A DNA stretch of 64,000 nucleotides from Jacaranda mimosifolia (taxonomy: Eukaryota > Streptophyta > Magnoliopsida > Lamiales > Bignoniaceae). Positions 23,201 through 32,336 of this stretch are shown in pieces (the stretch's first letter is position 1; each line of letters opens with the position of its first letter). The stretch is taken from NCBI GenBank assembly GCA_018894105.1, contig CM032117.1, forward strand, positions 45,494,501-45,558,500, written 5' to 3'. The notes under the pieces were generated by a model. That model saw nothing but the letters and a program-made list of their open reading frames with translations, did no database searches and was not told where the DNA came from. The position numbers were made by a program, and so were the translations under genes.

Positions 23201-26200
23201 AGTGCGCTTTTTCGAAATAAAGCGCATCATTATTTCTACTATGCACCTAAAATACCAATATATTTCACATATTGTAAAAAATAAACAACTAAATAATCAC
23301 AAGAATAATGGTGATTCCTAAATTTGTGCAACAAGTAAATATATATCAAATAAGTTCATACAAAAATATCATTCAAAATCATGCACAATAAGCAACCAAA
23401 TTCAAAAATAAGCAACCAAAGTTTTTGCTTCCAAATTTTGAAGTCCTAAACTCCAAATTTTCCCAACTCTATTCATCATCATTCAAATCTTCCTTTAATG
23501 AACTTGTAACCGCCGAGCGAGCACTTCGAGATCTAAAATTGTATGCATCTTCATCAACTCTCACAGCATCAACAACATCACGCCAAGTCAAATTTTCATC
23601 ATCAAACACAAGTTCATCCTCATCTTCCTCTTACATTCTCCCCACTAATCATTCATTGCTTTCATCTAATGTATGACTCTCCAAAATAATGGGATCAATG
23701 TGATCACGGTTGTCGTATCTCCGCAACAAAGCTCTATTGTACTTGGTAAATACCAAGTTATTTAAGCGTTGTTGCTCCAATGATTTCTTTTTTTTTTATT
23801 TTTTATAATGAAGCTGTAGAATAATAAGTTAATATAATTAATAATTATTAGCATAACATAAATAACTTATAAGTACATAACTTAGTCAAAAATTACTTAC
23901 ATGCTCAAAAATACTCTAATTTCTCTCACAACCGAAAGAGCTACAAGTAAGGTTTAGATTTTTATGGTCAACTTCTGCAAATTTGGCGTTGAGGCTCCAA
24001 AGGAAGACCACCATTTAGCTATGAATTAACAATATAAAAGAAAATATAAGAAAGTTAATATTTTTTGTGTAATAATAAGTTACAGTATAAAGTTTAAGTT
24101 ATTAAAATAATAAGATAATTACATAAAATAATTGTTTACCTAGTGCTAGTAGTGTTCTTTGCCTTTTTGCTATAGCAGATCAAAAATTACCTTTAGCTTT
24201 CTTGTATATTGTTAGCTCCTTGCTAATTTCATCTTGTACTGAGATTTGTGGCATCAACCGTTCTATGCGATCATATAAACCAGACATAACTTCTGCATCT
24301 TCTTCTATGTTTGGATTGCTATAGGAAAATTGGGCGTTCAAAATTCAAATAATGACCGGCTGCATGTAAGGGCTGATGGAGTTGACAATTCCACCTTTTG
24401 TCAATAATATAAAAAATTTCTTTATATTTTGCCACATCCTTTTCAAAAACAATTTCAATTTTCTCCTTACATTTATCTATTGCCTCGTAAATATAAACCA
24501 TGGGAGACTTCTTCTCACCATTTACCAACTGAAGGACCTCAATCAGGGGCCCACCAAACTTCATGCAATAAACAATGGAGTTCCAAAAAGAAAGCATCAA
24601 TATAATTCGTTGCACTTGTTTACCTTCTTGCTCCTTGGCAAACTTGCTTTTGCTCCACTCTTTAGAAGTGAATATCTTTTTCAAACTCAACTTGTGCGTA
24701 TGGAAGCTCCTCAATGTTAAAAAAGTAGTTGTAAAGCAAGTTTTTGGTGGTAGAATCATGTCTTTTTGACCGGTGAACTCTCTCATCATGTTCAAGACTT
24801 AAGTTCTATTATAGATGTAGCCACCGATACTTATTGCCCGTTCAAGTGTCCTCTTCAAATCTAGCATTTGGAAAATATCTTCAAACATTAAATCTAAACA
24901 GTGTGCTGCACATGGGGACCAATACAAGTGCTGATATTTCTTCAACAACATCTTCCCAGCTGCAACATTCGCACTCGCACTATCGGTGACAACTTGTACA
25001 ACATTTTTCTCTCCAACACATTGTGCAAATCTGTCAAATAGCTAAAATATTTTCTCAGCTGTATGAGAGTAGCCCGATGCATCAATCGACTCTAAGAACA
25101 TGCTTCCTCTAGGAGTATTCACCAAAAAAATTGATAAGTGATATTCCTTTTTTGTTTCTCGAGCCGTCTGCCATGAGACTACAACCAGATCTTTCCTTGT
25201 TTTTCTCATGCCCTTTCAAAAGCATTTTAGTGTGTTCCACCTCCTTCTTTAGACAAGTGACCCTCATCTCATAATATGTTGGAGGTTTTATGCCAGCACC
25301 ATATTGCCCAATTGCTTGAATCATAGGCCCAAAACTATAGTATTTAACCGCATTGAATGGTATCCTGGCATCATACATCTACTTGGCAAATTTTTAAATT
25401 GTATTATCCTGCAATCTCTTTTGAGTATCGACATTTGTGCTTTTGCCTCACCTTGATGCTTCAGCATCCTTCTTAAAGTACCAATCAATGGGCCCCATTT
25501 GTTTGGATCTTTTGATGGTTGGGCTGTTGATTGGAATGAGGCAGATATAGGTCTCTTCTCTCGTAATTGTTCATGCTTTTCTTCATGTTGTTCTACATCA
25601 TCAATATCATCAAAGTGAGAAATTGAATTCATGGCTGCTTTTGCTTGTTTCTTTGCTTCCATAAGCTTTTTCAATTCGATCTTTACAAATTCAGGTACTT
25701 ATTTACGAGTTGTTGCATTTCTGAATCCCTCAATAAGATGTTCTTTAAGCCTAAAAATTCCTCCTTTGGTGATTTTGGAGCAATAATTTCATTTGATACC
25801 ATTACTAGTTTTATTTGAATTGACCAACATACCATGATTCCACCCAAGATCCTTCCTACTCATATTTGAAGTCTCAGAACTCTCCATTTTTTCTTACTGT
25901 AACAAAAGATAAACTAAATTCAACATTTGAGTACAATAATTAACAAATTAAAATTGTTAGCACTTGAACAATGTAATAAATTTAGGAAATAAAAAATTTA
26001 TTTTAAAATCCTAAAACATTTCTGCCCAATTAACAATGATGTTTTTAATAGTAAAATGAAAAGAACAATAAATGTTTTTTATCTGCCCATCAGTTAACAA
26101 ATAAGAGTAAAATGAATGGATAAAAATTAAAAAAAAAAAAAAAAAAAAAAAAGTAAAGAACAAAACGAGTGAAATGGAAAATTTTATTTTAAAACCTTAC

Positions 26201-29200
26201 ATTTATGCCCAATTAACAATTACGTTTTTAATAGTAAAATGAAGAGAACAATGACGTTTTTTAAGTGCCCATTAGTTAACAAATAAGACTAAAATGAATG
26301 GATAGAGAAAAAGAAAGACAAAAGAACAAAGCAAGTGTAAGGCAAAAAAAAATTTACTTGGTGAAGCCGTGAAGTGAAGACTGAAGAGCCGGAGAAGAGG
26401 CCGGACTGCCGGAGAAGGGGTCGGAGAAGAGGCTGAAGGAGAGAGCTGAAGCTGTTCGCGCGTGGAGAAGATAGGAAAGAGTAACTGCAGCTCGTTGTAG
26501 CTCGCAGGAAAGGGCGAAAGGCAGAGGCAGAATGTCGAAATTGGGTGGGTGTTGGGTTTTTGGGGACCTTCTGGACTTTCTGGACTTCTGGGCAGAAAAT
26601 AAAAAGCCCTAATGTGTTTTTGGTTCCACATTTTTCCTTCCCATTTTTTTTTTCTTTTTCCCCCCCCCCCCCTAAAACATGACTGGTCAAGCAGCGCGCA
26701 GCGCTACGCTACTGCACAATAGTGCCGCGAAGCGTGCGCAATGCTTAACACCGTCGCATTGCACTATCATGCACACTTTTGGCGCTTTTAACAAGTATGT
26801 TAGAAAACACATTATATATACTTCAATGTCCTTGCTCTTTTCAATCTAATGTTCCTTCAACTTGAAGCTCACTCTCTTGATATATGCTAAACAAAATCAA
26901 TCATGATCTTACAATTTTTTCTAACATATATGTAACCTCATTTGTAATTTATAGATGTATATCCATTATCACATGATTAAAATTCTTCACATTCTTAAAT
27001 CAAAATGCACCACTAAAATATTCTTAAATTAAAATGCCACCACTCCTCATTCTTGAATTAAAATGCCACTACTCTATATTCTTCTTTGAAACTTATAACT
27101 AAATAACCACAATCCCAAGATTCAAAGTCCACTAATTTCAATATTTAACACGCTATCAAAGTAAATTTTTTTCCCCTTTACATATACTTGTGATTTTAGA
27201 TATATTCTATTGTTATGATTCCATTAAATTTTCATGCCAAAAATAATTTTTATTATTTTAAATTATGACAATCGCAGCACATGTGGCTTCCATGCATGCA
27301 AGGTTTAGAGTCTTAAATAATACTTAAAAAATGCCACTTTTGACAGACAACATATTAGATACTTTCAAATTCCTATATGCATTAAAACAAATTTAGAAGT
27401 CTTCATAAATATTTCTCAATGAAATAACATAACTTCTTCCATATGATAATAATGTAATGAAAACTCCAACAAATAGATAATTGCTCCTTTGCTTCTGATT
27501 TCGCTAATTCTCCTCCATATCTCAAATGTGTATATAAGATTGAGTTTGAAATTCAAAGTATTTTAAATATGCTTAAGAATATTCAATAGTTCAAAATAAC
27601 ATGTAATGACTAGCAATATTATCATGAGGCTAAAACAACAATATGGGTGAAAAATACAGAAGCCACTATAACAAAGCTTACAGAATTTCAGGACTAATTT
27701 CGAGGTGGCATATCACAAAGTTTTTGTTTCGCATAATGGAATAGTTGTCGTTAACATAATTCAACCAAAAATATTTACATGTACTGAGGACCACACAACT
27801 GCTAAGTTCTATAACAGGATATATTTACTAAGGATAACAATAGAGGTACATGTACCAAAGATTATAGGTGCTTATATATTTTTACTAATAATATTGTACT
27901 TGTACCAAAAGTAATGAAAATTGTACATATTACTAATCATAATCCGTACTAAAAATTATGTATTATTAAAGTTGTACATATACTAAACATTACTAATGTA
28001 TTGTAAAAAATTATTTTTAGCTTTAAAACATAAATAATTTTACAATAATCTTTTATAGTTAAGATATAAAAGACCTTTATATACTTCAACATCCTTCCTC
28101 TTTTTTCAACACTGCTACATCTTCATGAATAAAAATGCCATCGCTCTATATTCTTCTATTATTATTATTATTGTTGTTGTTGTTGTTATTCTTCTTCTTC
28201 TTCTTATTATTATTATTATATAGTTATTACAATTATAAATGACAAATTTCTTCTACTGGGGAAATTTGATTACATTAGTATTAACTATGTTGCTTTGAGG
28301 CTTTGTTTGGTTGTTGGATTTTTATTGAGGAAACATTAAGAAAAATTTCTTCCTCACTTAAAATTTTTTGTGCTTTATTTCTTGATACTTCTTCTCCTCT
28401 GCTTTTTCCTTACCAAAGTCCAAGATCCTAATATATACTTTTGCATTCTGGATTTAGTTTCTTTACACTGCATTACCTGGAGATTGTTTGAGCTATCTTG
28501 ACTCCATTTTATCTTTGATGCATACTGCTTGGGTGCCACGAGCACTATCTTAATAAGATCTTTTCCTGTCAATACAATTAAAATGACAGTTGGATGATCA
28601 ATAGGTACCTGTTTTATATGTCTTGTTCTTGGTCACAGTTTTCAGATCACCAAGAGCTCTTGATTAGTCTGGAAATTGGAGCACTACTAGTAAATTCTTC
28701 ACAGCATGAATTTGAAACCGTTGACTCTGTAAGGTGCTTATAAGTGAACATTTGTACTGATTGAGGTGTGGTGGAATCAGGCTCCACCACATGGCAATTT
28801 AAGTCTTAAACTTGTGATTCCTTTCTTGTTTTGTGGCCCTTCAACCACTACAAGTTTATGTGTGAACATGCCAACTTTCAACCAATTAATCCTTTTCCCT
28901 GCTGCCTTGTTTTTCACGTATGGAACTTGATCTGTGTGAAACAAGGTGTGAAATTATACTCTAATGGGAGTACTTTGCTGCTTTCTTTAGTCATTTGTTA
29001 ATAAATTGTACTAAGAACAGCAGGGGAAGAAAATTCTCTATTTACAGAAATAAAACACTGGTAGACAAGTGTCTGATCAAATTTGGACCAAAATTCTCAA
29101 TTTACAGATATAAAACATTGCTAGACAAGTTTCTGATCTAATGTAGATCAGAGAAAATTACTGGTATATCTAATTCTTATTTAATATTTAGGGATTCTGT

Positions 29201-31943
29201 TTCTGTGTTCTGGACCTGTGATTCTATTAAGTTGATCCATCATGCAGCCCCACCTGCTCACCCTCATCTTACTAGGATGGGTTTGGTTTTGCTGAATGAA
29301 TTGGATTGCTGGCTTATTCAGTTTTGTGTTTATTTTTAATTCAGATTTTAATAGATTTTCTAATCCAATGTCCTCTTGCTCTTAGTCATTCACCTTCGCG
29401 TTAAGTGGGTTTTTATATGTGTTTCTTTTTTCTTTTTTCAAGTCCTCCTTTCAGCAAAACTGAAGCCCCTTTGTGCAATTGATTTCAGTGTGTTGGTTGA
29501 ATTTGAACAGAAAGACGGAAGTGCAGTTAAATGTTTACTTCTCTCTTTAAGGTTAAATGGCCTCTGGTATTTTTAATTGAATAGTCTAGACAGTGACTTA
29601 AAGGGCCAATAACATTTTTCCAGTGCTCACTTATGATAATCTGATACTGCGCCCATTATCCTAGGTTTCTCTCCTTTACCCATTATTAAAGCTAGGTCTC
29701 CATCCTTTATACAACCTCACCAACCATTTGCCCCCGCCTCGGATGCCGCCATCCCACCCTCTTTCCCAATCTCTATAACTACCTTCCCTTCCCCAATATT
29801 CCTCTTCTATTTTCCTTTCCAGATTCCCACGGCTACCTGCTGCTTTCCATTTCTAGAAGTGGATGTACATTCTCCCATTTCTCTGGATGGGGGCAACATA
29901 CAGGCAAATGATGTGCAGAGAAACTTGTGAAATGAAATTTTTCGTATTTTTATTGCCTGGTTTTGTAATTGATATGCAAAGGATGATTAGATAACGATGC
30001 GAGATTATAATCTTTTGTCCATATTAATTCCATGCACCAACCAAATCAGCCTTATCATTAAAATATGGAGTAATATTTGGAAATTTGTTTCTGGGTCTGC
30101 ATCAATGCCTTTTCCCTGATTTCCAGATTGGCTGAAAGAACTGTTCTGGAATCATTGAAGGAAGGACACCTTCTTTTTGGGTATGTCTATATTTTTTTTC
30201 CTTCACTCGCTGTCATATAGAGTGGTGAAAAACTAGAGTCTGACATTCACTTTGGCTATCTGAATCTTGAAGTGATGTTGATGCTATGGTTCATGAGAGA
30301 TTAGGTGCTGTTTTTATGCCCCATGGCCTGGGACACCTTCTGGGAATTGATACTCATGACCCTGGGGGTTATCTAAAGGTGGTTTATAATTCCAAGTACA
30401 TGTTTTGGTTGCTTGCAATTTTGATTTTACTTCGAAAGTAATGACCTGTTGTAGGGAGCGGAAAGACCCAAAGAACCTGGGCTGAAGGCTTTGCGCATCA
30501 GTAGAGAACTCTTGGAAGGAATGGTATGTAATAAAATTGTTAAATTCTGTCTGCAGATTAATATGATGAACAGATTTACTCTGAAGAATTGATGTGTTCC
30601 TATGTATGTTGCTAAATTGACCAGTCAATTTAGCATTCTTTATTTACAAAATCTGCAAGTGAAAGTTACCTGTGAATATTTCCATTTTTGGCTTTATATA
30701 TTTGAGATGTTTATCCTTCTTTCTTTAGAGCTCTGCTGAAGGCTTCAATGTATTACAAAGAAAACACCCATACAAGCTTGTCTGACTAAAATAATGATGT
30801 CTTCCCATCTAGAATATTGATGGGGCTGAAGCTTCAGTTATTTGGTTTCTAAGAAAAATTTTCATCACATGATCTCTTTATTGGTCAATGGTGTATTGAT
30901 GGGGCTGAAACTTCAATTTGTTATCTGGTTCACATGATCCTTTTATTCGTTCAATTGTGTTATTAATTGGTCTTCCGGTGTTAGCATAGGCTAGTATGAT
31001 CAATATCATCTTATCTCATCTCAAGGTTTACAGGCAGTGCAACCTTCTCAACGACCTGATTTTCTATGATTGGAATCTGAAATAAATTAACACTATTACC
31101 TTGTGCTCTGCGTTGATTCAATTGCAGGTGATTACAGTGGAACCTGGATGCTATTTCATTGATGCCTTGTTACTTCCTGCAATGGAAAACATACAAACAT
31201 CTAAGTATTTCAACCATGAGCAGATCAGTAGATTTAGAGGTTTTGGTGGGGTTCGAATCGAAAGTGATGTGGTAAAATTTCCTTGGCTAACCTTTCTTGA
31301 GTATTTAAATCATTATTTGATTCTTAAATTTACTCTCATTTGAATAATATTAGCTGAATGTATTGAATCACAATATTCATGCTACTCTCGAATACAAGAT
31401 GCTTGTTGTCATTGTCTTGCTGTCTATGGTCAAGGAGAGTTAGATAAAAGAGGCATCCCTTAAGGTTCTTTGGAGCTTTAATCCTAATTTGTTGAAAGAG
31501 TCTTATTCACTTCAAAAACAGAGTTCCTTGAATTTAGTGTTATTTATTTTCATGTCCCCTTCGTAGACACTACTCTTAGCTCTGCTAGGGGATTATCACC
31601 AAGATTTATTTTTTTATTTTTACTTATTTATTTGTTTTCTTTTTGGGATTATCACCCTAATTATCTATTTATCAGTTGTACATGGCCATCTTTCTTTAAT
31701 TGTATGGATTGAACGAGATTATGAACTAAGACGCACAATGCCTGTTATATTTGGATCACGTGAGTCTATTATTGTGTACAAATTTGTTTTTTGACGTGTA
31801 TGACTTTGCAGTATGTTACTCGGGATGGGTGTGTGAACATGACCAAGTGCCCACGGGAGATACAAGAGATTGAGGCTGTAATGGCTGGTGGTCCTTGGCC
31901 AATTAAGAAGACAAGTGTCCCGTGTGTGAATGGGAAAACATAA
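1549..31943 (+). CDS. PEPD: Prolidase (Xaa-Pro dipeptidase), 16 exons, 499 residues
   Basis: A cytosolic M24B metallopeptidase that splits dipeptides with C-terminal proline, the last step of proline recovery from peptides. Exons: 1549-1686, 1785-1834, 3989-4049, 4633-4728, 4824-4973, 5427-5558, 6863-6990, 7173-7215, 10766-10849, 16198-16239, 17021-17091, 30127-30180, 30273-30378, 30455-30523, 31128-31271, 31812-31943. They join in phase to 499 residues, against 493 in human PEPD. The N-terminal creatinase-like domain is about residues 15-190, the pita-bread catalytic domain about 200-490. Metal ligands D277, D288, H371, E413 and E453 and substrate residues Y242, H256, R399 and R451 all sit at human position +1. 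The next in-frame Met is residue 14, so ATG 1549 gives the family's usual N terminus. No signal peptide or membrane segment is seen. Splicing is inferred from frame, splice sites and family conservation, without transcript data. Confidence 0.93.
1835..3988 (+). other. PEPD intron 2, no supported feature
   Basis: 2.15 kb with a GTACTT donor and a CTCCAG acceptor. Short open frames (for example 2335-2523) lack coding character and homology. I see no transposon termini, RNA gene or long repeat. Confidence 0.7.
3989..5558 (+). CDS. PEPD: PEPD exons 3-6, rest of the N-terminal domain
   Basis: Four exons (3989-4049, 4633-4728, 4824-4973, 5427-5558) encode residues 63-209. Recognisable family blocks are [20 protein letters not shown], the [14 protein letters not shown] stretch, [19 protein letters not shown], and [16 protein letters not shown] just before the catalytic domain. 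All introns have GT-AG ends, and exons 4, 5 and 6 are each a whole number of codons. Intron 3 (4050-4632), intron 5 (4974-5426) and intron 6 (5559-6862) show no other gene. Confidence 0.92.
5185..5216. repeat. Compound (AT)n(AC)n microsatellite in PEPD intron 5
   Basis: An AT-dinucleotide run passes directly into an AC run. It produces long open frames on both strands (about 5005-5386) that are artefacts of the low-complexity sequence. Confidence 0.95.
6863..7215 (+). CDS. PEPD: PEPD exons 7-8, substrate-binding Y242 and H256
   Basis: Exon 7 (6863-6990) carries [18 protein letters not shown] and [18 protein letters not shown]242 within SYTCIC corresponds to human Y241. A serine codon is split across the intron. 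Exon 8 (7173-7215) continues [14 protein letters not shown], where H256 corresponds to human H255. These residues line the prolidase substrate pocket in published structures. Confidence 0.93.
7216..10765 (+). other. PEPD intron 8, no supported gene
   Basis: 3.55 kb with a GTATGT donor and a TTGTAG acceptor. It holds long pyrimidine tracts near 10500-10590. A 94-codon open frame at 8923-9207 shows no recognisable domain and I do not call it a gene. No transposon ends were recognised, though old decayed insertions cannot be excluded. Confidence 0.6.
10766..10849 (+). CDS. PEPD: PEPD exon 9, metal ligands D277 and D288
   Basis: Twenty-eight codons with [20 protein letters not shown]. The aspartates in LDMG and GSD are the first two ligands of the dinuclear metal centre of M24 peptidases. 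The exon sits alone between a 3.55-kb intron on its left and the 5.35-kb intron 9 that contains the copia element. Confidence 0.94.
11562..11800 (+). repeat. 5' LTR of the copia element
   Basis: 239 bp, TG...CA, with short inverted ends TGAAGAATT/AATTCTTCA. A TATATAAATAGG motif near 11729-11740 is a plausible promoter TATA box. The primer-binding site follows directly. Confidence 0.93.
12021..15360 (+). pseudogene. Broken copia polyprotein (protease, integrase, RT, RNase H)
   Basis: Protease region 12111-12473 with the WIVDSGA active-site motif. Integrase zinc-finger remnant (WHLRLGHPD) near 12603-12690. Integrase core 12770-13150 with HSDIWGP intact, but the second catalytic aspartate is replaced (RTNNAKEY) and the catalytic glutamate of the AERKNRH-type motif is lysine (AKGKNRH). 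A frameshift in a G-run near 13130 follows. Reverse transcriptase 13950-14870 has [12 protein letters not shown] and an intact YVDD near 14503. RNase H at 15131-15360 has LMYDNQAA and the HVEIDRH motif. In-frame stops occur at several points (for example after 12470, 13941, 14150, 14415 and 14862). The enzyme set cannot be made as one product. Confidence 0.92.
15462..15702 (+). repeat. 3' LTR of the copia element
   Basis: 241 bp, colinear with the 5' LTR but with a 2-bp length difference near its start. It follows the polypurine tract and is followed by the duplicated target GTCAT. Confidence 0.93.
16198..17091 (+). CDS. PEPD: PEPD exons 10-11
   Basis: Exon 10 (16198-16239) encodes [14 protein letters not shown] and exon 11 (17021-17091) encodes [19 protein letters not shown] and VDMH plus two bases of the lysine codon. 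The codon is completed in exon 12, 13 kb away, to give HKLAER, the family's usual reading. Intron 10 (16240-17020) contains no supported gene. Confidence 0.92.
17876..18725. repeat. Microsatellite and extreme AT-rich block
   Basis: An (AC)n run at about 17876-17891, a TATATA run near 17906-17918, then about 800 bp of nearly pure A and T made of degenerate TTAATTATTA-like words. No open frame of significance and no identifiable function. Confidence 0.8.
18852..22520 (-). mobile_element. hAT transposon 1 in PEPD intron 11
   Basis: 3669 bp flanked by a perfect 8-bp duplication TTAAGAAG (18844-18851 and 22521-22528), the hAT hallmark. The ends CATAGTTGTTAAGAGCGC and, from the right, CATACTTATAAAAGGCGC form imperfect inverted repeats. 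Inside both ends lie blocks full of GCGC words (about 18865-18935 and 22410-22506). They stand out sharply from the AT-rich intron and can form hairpins. The element encodes a BED/DUF659/hAT-dimerization transposase on the minus strand, antisense to PEPD. Confidence 0.93.
19129..21762 (-). pseudogene. hAT-1 transposase, DUF659 family, inactivated
   Basis: Reading on the minus strand, ATG at 21762-21760 starts KDPGWNHG and a BED zinc finger (CNYC...HKQHL). The finger is interrupted by TGA at 21655-21657. A 531-codon frame (21627-20032) then gives the DUF659 core with [20 protein letters not shown] and IVTDSASSN, and ends in a one-base frameshift near 20063. Past it, [12 protein letters not shown] leads to a donor at 19995 and an exon from 19893 with [20 protein letters not shown], the hAT dimerization signature. 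There the usual glutamate after SVF is TAA. The last exon's acceptor has AA where copy 2 has AG. The C-terminal exon (to 19129) is highly acidic. Four independent lesions make it non-functional. Confidence 0.93.
22529..22715 (+). other. Nuclear insertion of plastid DNA (NUPT) with the 5' end of ndhG
   Basis: ATG at 22614-22616 opens 33 codons beginning [20 protein letters not shown] and ending NPI, then TGA at 22713-22715. This matches the N terminus of plastid NADH dehydrogenase subunit 6 (ndhG), which begins [18 protein letters not shown]. The preceding bases (about 22545-22613, with CTGGTCAGGTCAACAAAGGC) resemble the plastid ndhG leader. Similarity stops at codon 33 of about 176. The plastid piece may extend left through the hAT-1 target into 18780-18843, which I could not confirm. 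It has no function in the nucleus as far as can be seen. Confidence 0.85.
23166..26799 (-). mobile_element. hAT transposon 2 in PEPD intron 11
   Basis: 3634 bp with ends CGTAGTTGTAAGGAGTGC and, from the right, CATACTTGTTAAAAGCGCC, closely like those of hAT-1. The flanks are GTAGAAAA (23158-23165) and TTAGAAAA (26800-26807), a 7/8 match consistent with an 8-bp duplication. GCGC-rich subterminal blocks lie at about 23185-23230 and 26690-26790. It has the same gene order and strand as hAT-1 but is more decayed. The two elements are neighbours, not nested, separated by about 640 bp. Confidence 0.9.
23469..25887 (-). pseudogene. hAT-2 transposase, DUF659 family, heavily mutated
   Basis: The minus-strand ATG at 25887-25885 leads to [11 protein letters not shown] and a BED-like finger whose first cysteine codon is TGA ([11 protein letters not shown] follows). 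Pieces of the core survive: a 117-codon frame (25674-25321), [16 protein letters not shown] and [18 protein letters not shown] (25378-25109), and a 158-codon frame (24795-24319) with RREFTGQ-like and [20 protein letters not shown] blocks. The dimerization exon near 24010-23900 ([15 protein letters not shown]) and the acidic tail to 23469 have further stops. It aligns along its length with the hAT-1 protein and supports the same exon structure, including the intact CTACAG acceptor that copy 1 has lost. Confidence 0.9.
27228..28110. repeat. Tandem-duplication copy B, uninterrupted
   Basis: About 880 bp, similar throughout to copy A (roughly 70-75% by eye) in the same orientation. It serves as the empty-site reference for the insertions in copy A. 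No coding content. Whether the unit is ordinary intron sequence or an old repeat element is not clear. Confidence 0.6.
28155..28222. repeat. Compound trinucleotide microsatellite
   Basis: Successive ATT, GTT, CTT and again ATT runs in one block. It is likely length-polymorphic. Confidence 0.95.
30127..31943 (+). CDS. PEPD: PEPD exons 12-16, metal ligands H371, E413 and E453
   Basis: Exons 30127-30180, 30273-30378, 30455-30523, 31128-31271 and 31812-31943 encode residues 333-499. Exon 13 has [19 protein letters not shown], with ligand H371. Exon 14 has [14 protein letters not shown], with R399. Exon 15 has [10 protein letters not shown] (E413) and [13 protein letters not shown] (R451, E453). 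Exon 16 ends the protein with [18 protein letters not shown], a weakly conserved tail, and TAA at 31941-31943. In human prolidase the stretch before exon 13 is also poorly conserved, so exon 12 is the least certain of these. Confidence 0.92.
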
Positions 31944-32100
31944 AACCTACGAACGCTTGCTTGCTTGGGTTGTCAACTTCTAACTGTCCTCTCTGGCAAA
32001 TGATTTTGAAATTTCATTTTGTTTTTAAGTTAACCGAAGGAGTGTGATCTGACTTCACTTGACTCAAAGTTGATGTTAAATTTCAATCAAGCATACATAC

Positions 32101-32217
32101 CTGTGAAGTGGATAACCTGTGATTTTTGTTATATATAGTTACCTCGTATTCTGTGAAGTGGATAACCTGTGATTTTTGTTATATATAGTTACCTCGTATT
32201 CTGTTACCTCGTATTCT
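32101..32217 (+). repeat. Perfect 50-bp tandem duplication in the PEPD 3' UTR
   Basis: 32101-32150 and 32151-32200 are identical. A partial third copy of about 17 bp (GTTACCTCGTATTCTG) follows. The block lies 158 bp after the PEPD stop codon and before the proposed poly(A) signal, so it should be transcribed. Confidence 0.95.
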
Positions 32218-32330
32218 GCGACAAACTTTGGACACAGATACTATTGGCAACAGCTTCTGTAACCTTGTCAATAACGAGAACTATATATTTGACATTAATT
32301 GCATTTTGATTTCATAAGAATCGTAGGCCG

Positions 32331-32336
32331 AATAAA
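32331..32336 (+). terminator. Possible PEPD polyadenylation signal
   Basis: AATAAA, 388 bp downstream of the stop codon, the first canonical hexamer in the 3' region. Plant signals are loose, so the cleavage site is uncertain. Confidence 0.4.

Larger units (their letters stand above)
17150..26870. repeat. Tandem-duplication copy A, split by insertions (17150-17688, 22890-23157, 26808-26870)
   Basis: These three pieces, read in order, match the uninterrupted copy at about 27228-28110. Shared stretches include one around the TGCATGCAAGG sequence near 17211, one around CAGAAGCCAC near 17592, and the TACTAAGGATAA and TTTTTACTGAGAA stretches near 22951-23010. The breaks fall at the ends of the two insertions, which supports the insertion boundaries. 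Confidence 0.6.
17092..30126 (+). other. PEPD intron 11, 13 kb, enlarged by insertions
   Basis: The donor GTAAGA splits a lysine codon and the acceptor TTTCCAG precedes exon 12. The intron contains two hAT elements, a plastid DNA fragment, a probable older inverted-repeat element and a diverged tandem duplication. Without these, only about 3-4 kb would remain. From about 28230 to 30126 I see no gene or transposon ends. Confidence 0.85.

Noticed and set aside
26272..26690. 119- and 133-codon minus-strand frames
   Set aside because: They lie upstream of the hAT-2 transposase in its leader/subterminal region. They are Ser/Pro/Phe-rich with no domain, and similar leader sequence occurs in hAT-1.
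28290..28340. A third GGCTTTGTTTGGTTGTTGG end-like motif
   Set aside because: It resembles the ends of the 17689-22889 element, but I could not find a partner end or a target duplication, so no element is called.
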